A stretch of 6,653 nucleotides of DNA from assembly GCA_938075575.1 (NCBI GenBank), contig CALJHI010000009.1, positions 1 to 6,653 on the forward strand, read 5' to 3'. Within the stretch, counting starts at the first letter, position 1. Each line of letters begins with the position of its first letter. Positions 3,778 to 6,653 of this stretch are shown here, piece after piece. Under the pieces are notes generated by a model that saw only the letters and a program-made list of their open reading frames with translations, did not search any database and was not told the DNA's origin. Made by a program: the position numbers and the translations under genes. The stretch comes from an uncultured SAR86 cluster bacterium. GTDB taxonomy: Bacteria; Pseudomonadota; Gammaproteobacteria; Magnimaribacterales; D2472.

Positions 3778-6653
3778 ATGGAAACAACAATACAAACAGA
3801 CAAGGTCAATAAAAATCTAGGCAAAGAGCAAGAGGTTAATGAAATTGAGTTAACCGCACCAGGAAGATTAAGAGTAATAAAAAGGAACGGGAAAGTAGTT
3901 GCATTTGAAGAAGATAAAGTCAAGGTAGCAGTAACAAAAGCTTTTTTAGCTATTGAATCAGGGAACGCAGCAGCTAGCGATAGAATTCATAAAAAGGTAA
4001 ATCAAATTTCAGAAAATGTTATGGAAGTTTTCGAAAGAAGAATGCCATCAGGTGGAACGCTTCATATAGAAGAAATACAAGATCAGGTCGAGCTCCAGCT
4101 AATGAGAGCAGAAGAGCTAGATGTTGCAAAAAGTTACATACTTTATAGAGCTAGTAGAACGCAAGAAAGAAAGAAAGTGGCACCAATTGTAGACATACCT
4201 GATGTCCCAAGCATCAACATTACAAAGAGCGATGGCTCAAAAGTTCCTTTGGATGTAGAGCGAGTTGCATCTTTAATATCAGATGCATGTGAAGGACTAG
4301 ACGACGTTTCTGTTGAAGAAGTCTTGAGCGAAGCTCTGAAAAACCTTTATGACGGAGTTTCAATAGATGATATGAGATCAAGTCTTATTATGTCTGCGAG
4401 AACAAAGGTTGAAAAAGAACCAAATTATTCTTTTGTTACAGCAAGGATACTAATGGATCAAATAAGAAATGAGGCCCTTGGATTTCTTAAAGTTGCTGAG
4501 GACGCAACATACGAGCAAATGGAGCAATATTATCCAAAAGCTCTAATAGCATATATTGATAAGGGAATTGAGCTAGATATTTTAGATGAAGAGCTTAGAA
4601 GCTATGACCTTAAAAAGCTAGGTAATGCAATTGAATATCAAAGAGACAATCAATTTACTTACCTTGGTCTTCAAACTCTATATGACAGGTATTTTATTCA
4701 TTCAGACGAAGTTAGATACGAACTTCCTCAGGTATTCTTTATGAGAGTGGCAATGGGTCTTGCGATTGAAGAAGAGGATAGAGAAAACAAAGCAATTGAA
4801 TTTTACAAACTGCTTTCTAGTTTTGACTATATGAGTTCTACACCAACACTATTTAACTCAGGTACAAAGAGACCACAACTTTCATCTTGCTATCTGACAA
4901 CAATTCCTGATGATCTAGATGGAATATTTGGTGCAATGAAAGATAATGCCCTTCTATCAAAATGGGCTGGTGGTTTGGGGAATGATTGGACTTCAGTAAG
5001 AGCTATGAACTCTTATATCAAGGGAACTAATGGCAAAAGTCAGGGTGTTGTACCCTTCTTAAAAGTTGCAAATGACACAGCAGTTGCTGTTAATCAGGGT
5101 GGTAAGAGAAAAGGTGCTATGTGTGCTTATCTTGAAACATGGCACTTAGATATAGAAGAGTTCTTAGATCTAAGAAAAAATACAGGAGACGATAGAAGAA
5201 GAACCCATGACATGAATACTGCAAACTGGGTTCCTGATTTATTTATGAAAAGGGTTGAAGAAGGTGCAAATTGGACTCTATTCTCCCCGGGTGAAACACC
5301 AGAATTACATGATCTAACGGGAAAAGCGTTTGAGCAGAAATATGCAGAATATGAAGCAAAAGCAGCTGCAGGAAATATGGATCAGTCTAAGTCAATACCA
5401 GCAAAGGAACTTTGGAGAAAAATGCTAACAATGCTGTTTGAAACAGGACATCCATGGATTACATTTAAAGACTCTTGTAATTTAAGATCTCCTCAACAAC
5501 ACACCGGGGTTATTCATTCTTCAAATCTTTGCACCGAGATTACTCTCAATACGTCAGCTGACGAGATAGCTGTTTGCAACTTAGGCTCAGTTAACCTTGC
5601 AAGACATATGAAAGACGGAAAACTCGATCAAGAGAAAGTAAAGCAAACCGTTTCGACTGCCATAAGGATGCTAGATAATGTTATTGATATTAACTACTAC
5701 TCAGTAGATACAGCAAAAAATTCAAACATGAAACACAGACCAATCGGTTTAGGGTTGATGGGTTTCCAAGATGCGCTATATTTACAAAATATACCGTACT
5801 GTAGTAACGAGGCGGTAGAATTTGCAGACAGAAGTATGGAGTTAATAAGTTATTATGCTATTCATGCTTCAACAGAGCTGGCAAAAGAAAGAGGTTCTTA
5901 TAAGACGTTTGATGGATCTTTATGGAGCCAAGGGATACTTCCAAAAGACTCTCTCAAAATTTTGATAGAAAATAGAGGAAGCCAGTATATTAATGTAGAT
6001 GAATCTGAAACATTAGACTGGGAAACATTAAGAAAGAAAGTTGTTGGAGATGGCATGAGAAACTCTAATGTTATGGCAATTGCGCCAACAGCAACTATTT
6101 CAAATATTACAGGTGTCACTCAATCAATTGAGCCAACCTATCAAAATTTATATGTTAAATCCAACCTTTCAGGCGAGTTTACTATTGTTAATCCTCACTT
6201 AGTAAGAAAACTAAAAGAGTTAAGTCTCTGGGATGATGTAATGATCAATGACCTCAAGTACTTTGAAGGAAGTTTATCGCAAATCTCCAGAATTCCAGAT
6301 GATATTAAAAAGCTCTTCTCGACTGCATTTGAGGTAGAGCCAAAATATATCGTCGAATCAGCAAGTAGAAGACAAAAATGGATAGATCAAGCACAGTCTT
6401 TAAATCTTTACATAAATAATGCAGATGGTAAAAAACTAGATATCACATATAGAATGGCATGGTATTCAGGTCTTAAGACTACTTATTATCTGAGGTCATT
6501 AGCTGCTACAACTACAGAAAAATCAACAGTAAAACAAGGAAATTTAAATGCGGTGAGTGCTGAGGCAACAGAAGCACCACAAGAGCTTGGAGCACCAGCC
6601 CCAGTTCCGGACGCTTGCTCTCTGGACGATCCAGATTGCGAAGCTTGTCAATA
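3778..6653 (+). CDS. nrdA: Ribonucleoside-diphosphate reductase, class Ia alpha subunit with two ATP-cones
   Basis: The large subunit reduces ribonucleoside diphosphates to deoxyribonucleotides, working with the radical-bearing NrdB subunit (probably encoded just downstream, outside). The 958 visible residues resemble Pseudomonas NrdA rather than the 761-residue E. coli protein. ATP-cone 1 spans about 31-125, with VIKRNGK at 33-39. A second cone spans about 146-230, with its nucleotide motif altered to TKSDGSK (149-155). The barrel carries the redox Cys371 (SSC) and Cys600 (AVCNL), the radical Cys585 with Asn583 and Glu587 (SNLCTE), PTATIS at 770-775, and the radical-transfer pair Tyr903-Tyr904. 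The tail is an Ala/Pro-rich linker ending in Cys954-Glu-Ala-Cys957-Gln, the pair that re-reduces the active site. The next codon begins TA, so the protein probably ends here and only one stop-codon base is cut off. An in-frame TAA precedes the ATG; no good Shine-Dalgarno site is visible. Confidence 0.98.
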   Translation, partial: METTIQTDKVNKNLGKEQEVNEIELTAPGRLRVIKRNGKVVAFEEDKVKVAVTKAFLAIESGNAAASDRIHKKVNQISENVMEVFERRMPSGGTLHIEEIQDQVELQLMRAEELDVAKSYILYRASRTQERKKVAPIVDIPDVPSINITKSDGSKVPLDVERVASLISDACEGLDDVSVEEVLSEALKNLYDGVSIDDMRSSLIMSARTKVEKEPNYSFVTARILMDQIRNEALGFLKVAEDATYEQMEQYYPKALIAYIDKGIELDILDEELRSYDLKKLGNAIEYQRDNQFTYLGLQTLYDRYFIHSDEVRYELPQVFFMRVAMGLAIEEEDRENKAIEFYKLLSSFDYMSSTPTLFNSGTKRPQLSSCYLTTIPDDLDGIFGAMKDNALLSKWAGGLGNDWTSVRAMNSYIKGTNGKSQGVVPFLKVANDTAVAVNQGGKRKGAMCAYLETWHLDIEEFLDLRKNTGDDRRRTHDMNTANWVPDLFMKRVEEGANWTLFSPGETPELHDLTGKAFEQKYAEYEAKAAAGNMDQSKSIPAKELWRKMLTMLFETGHPWITFKDSCNLRSPQQHTGVIHSSNLCTEITLNTSADEIAVCNLGSVNLARHMKDGKLDQEKVKQTVSTAIRMLDNVIDINYYSVDTAKNSNMKHRPIGLGLMGFQDALYLQNIPYCSNEAVEFADRSMELISYYAIHASTELAKERGSYKTFDGSLWSQGILPKDSLKILIENRGSQYINVDESETLDWETLRKKVVGDGMRNSNVMAIAPTATISNITGVTQSIEPTYQNLYVKSNLSGEFTIVNPHLVRKLKELSLWDDVMINDLKYFEGSLSQISRIPDDIKKLFSTAFEVEPKYIVESASRRQKWIDQAQSLNLYINNADGKKLDITYRMAWYSGLKTTYYLRSLAATTTEKSTVKQGNLNAVSAEATEAPQELGAPAPVPDACSLDDPDCEACQ

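Noticed and set aside
3572..3923. Two minus-strand reading frames (3572-3790 and 3723-3923)
   Set aside because: They cover the NrdR boxes and the nrdA start. Their Phe/Leu/Ser-rich products look like antisense translation of AT-rich and nrdA coding DNA.
5898..6119. Minus-strand reading frame inside nrdA
   Set aside because: It is antisense to a highly conserved part of NrdA.
1..6653. Search for mobile elements, CRISPR arrays, tRNA or rRNA genes and defence systems
   Set aside because: I saw no transposase or integrase motifs, regularly spaced repeats, long terminal inverted repeats, or RNA gene signatures. All four coding genes are ordinary metabolic or DNA-maintenance genes.

Overview
This window is a piece of an AT-rich bacterial chromosome (about one third G+C by eye) holding four housekeeping genes and two regulatory intergenic regions. 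The predicted proteins look gammaproteobacterial. The ribonucleotide reductase large subunit is the long Pseudomonas-type NrdA with two N-terminal ATP-cones and a Cys-Glu-Ala-Cys-Gln tail, and its promoter region carries a tandem pair of NrdR-box-like sites. The low G+C and compact layout would suit a streamlined marine gammaproteobacterium (SAR86-like is one possibility), but that placement is inference.

Layout: 1-491 (minus) is the N-terminal 163 codons of uracil-DNA glycosylase (ung), cut by the left edge. 492-790 is a very AT-rich gap with a pair of DnaA-box-like sites and a candidate promoter before ung, plus an unexplained plus-strand promoter that fires toward the 3' end of serA. 791-1972 (minus) is D-3-phosphoglycerate dehydrogenase (serA), the short form with a C-terminal ACT domain. 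1973-2042 is a 70-bp gap with a likely serA promoter. 2043-3497 (minus) is glycerol kinase (glpK), whose start should be the ATG at 3497 rather than an upstream TTG. 3498-3777 is the divergent glpK/nrdA control region. 3778-6653 (plus) is nrdA, ending at its 958th codon; only the last base of the probable stop codon lies outside.

nrdA makes deoxyribonucleotides and ung removes uracil from DNA, so the two genes bracketing the window both serve DNA synthesis and quality. Perfect TTATCCACA DnaA boxes occur in the regulatory regions before both. serA (serine synthesis from 3-phosphoglycerate) and glpK (glycerol to glycerol-3-phosphate) lie between them and show no evident functional link to the DNA genes. 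No mobile element, CRISPR array, tRNA, rRNA, toxin or defence gene was seen. The most interesting content is regulatory: the overlapping glpK/nrdA promoters with NrdR and DnaA sites, and the orphan promoter at 715-743.
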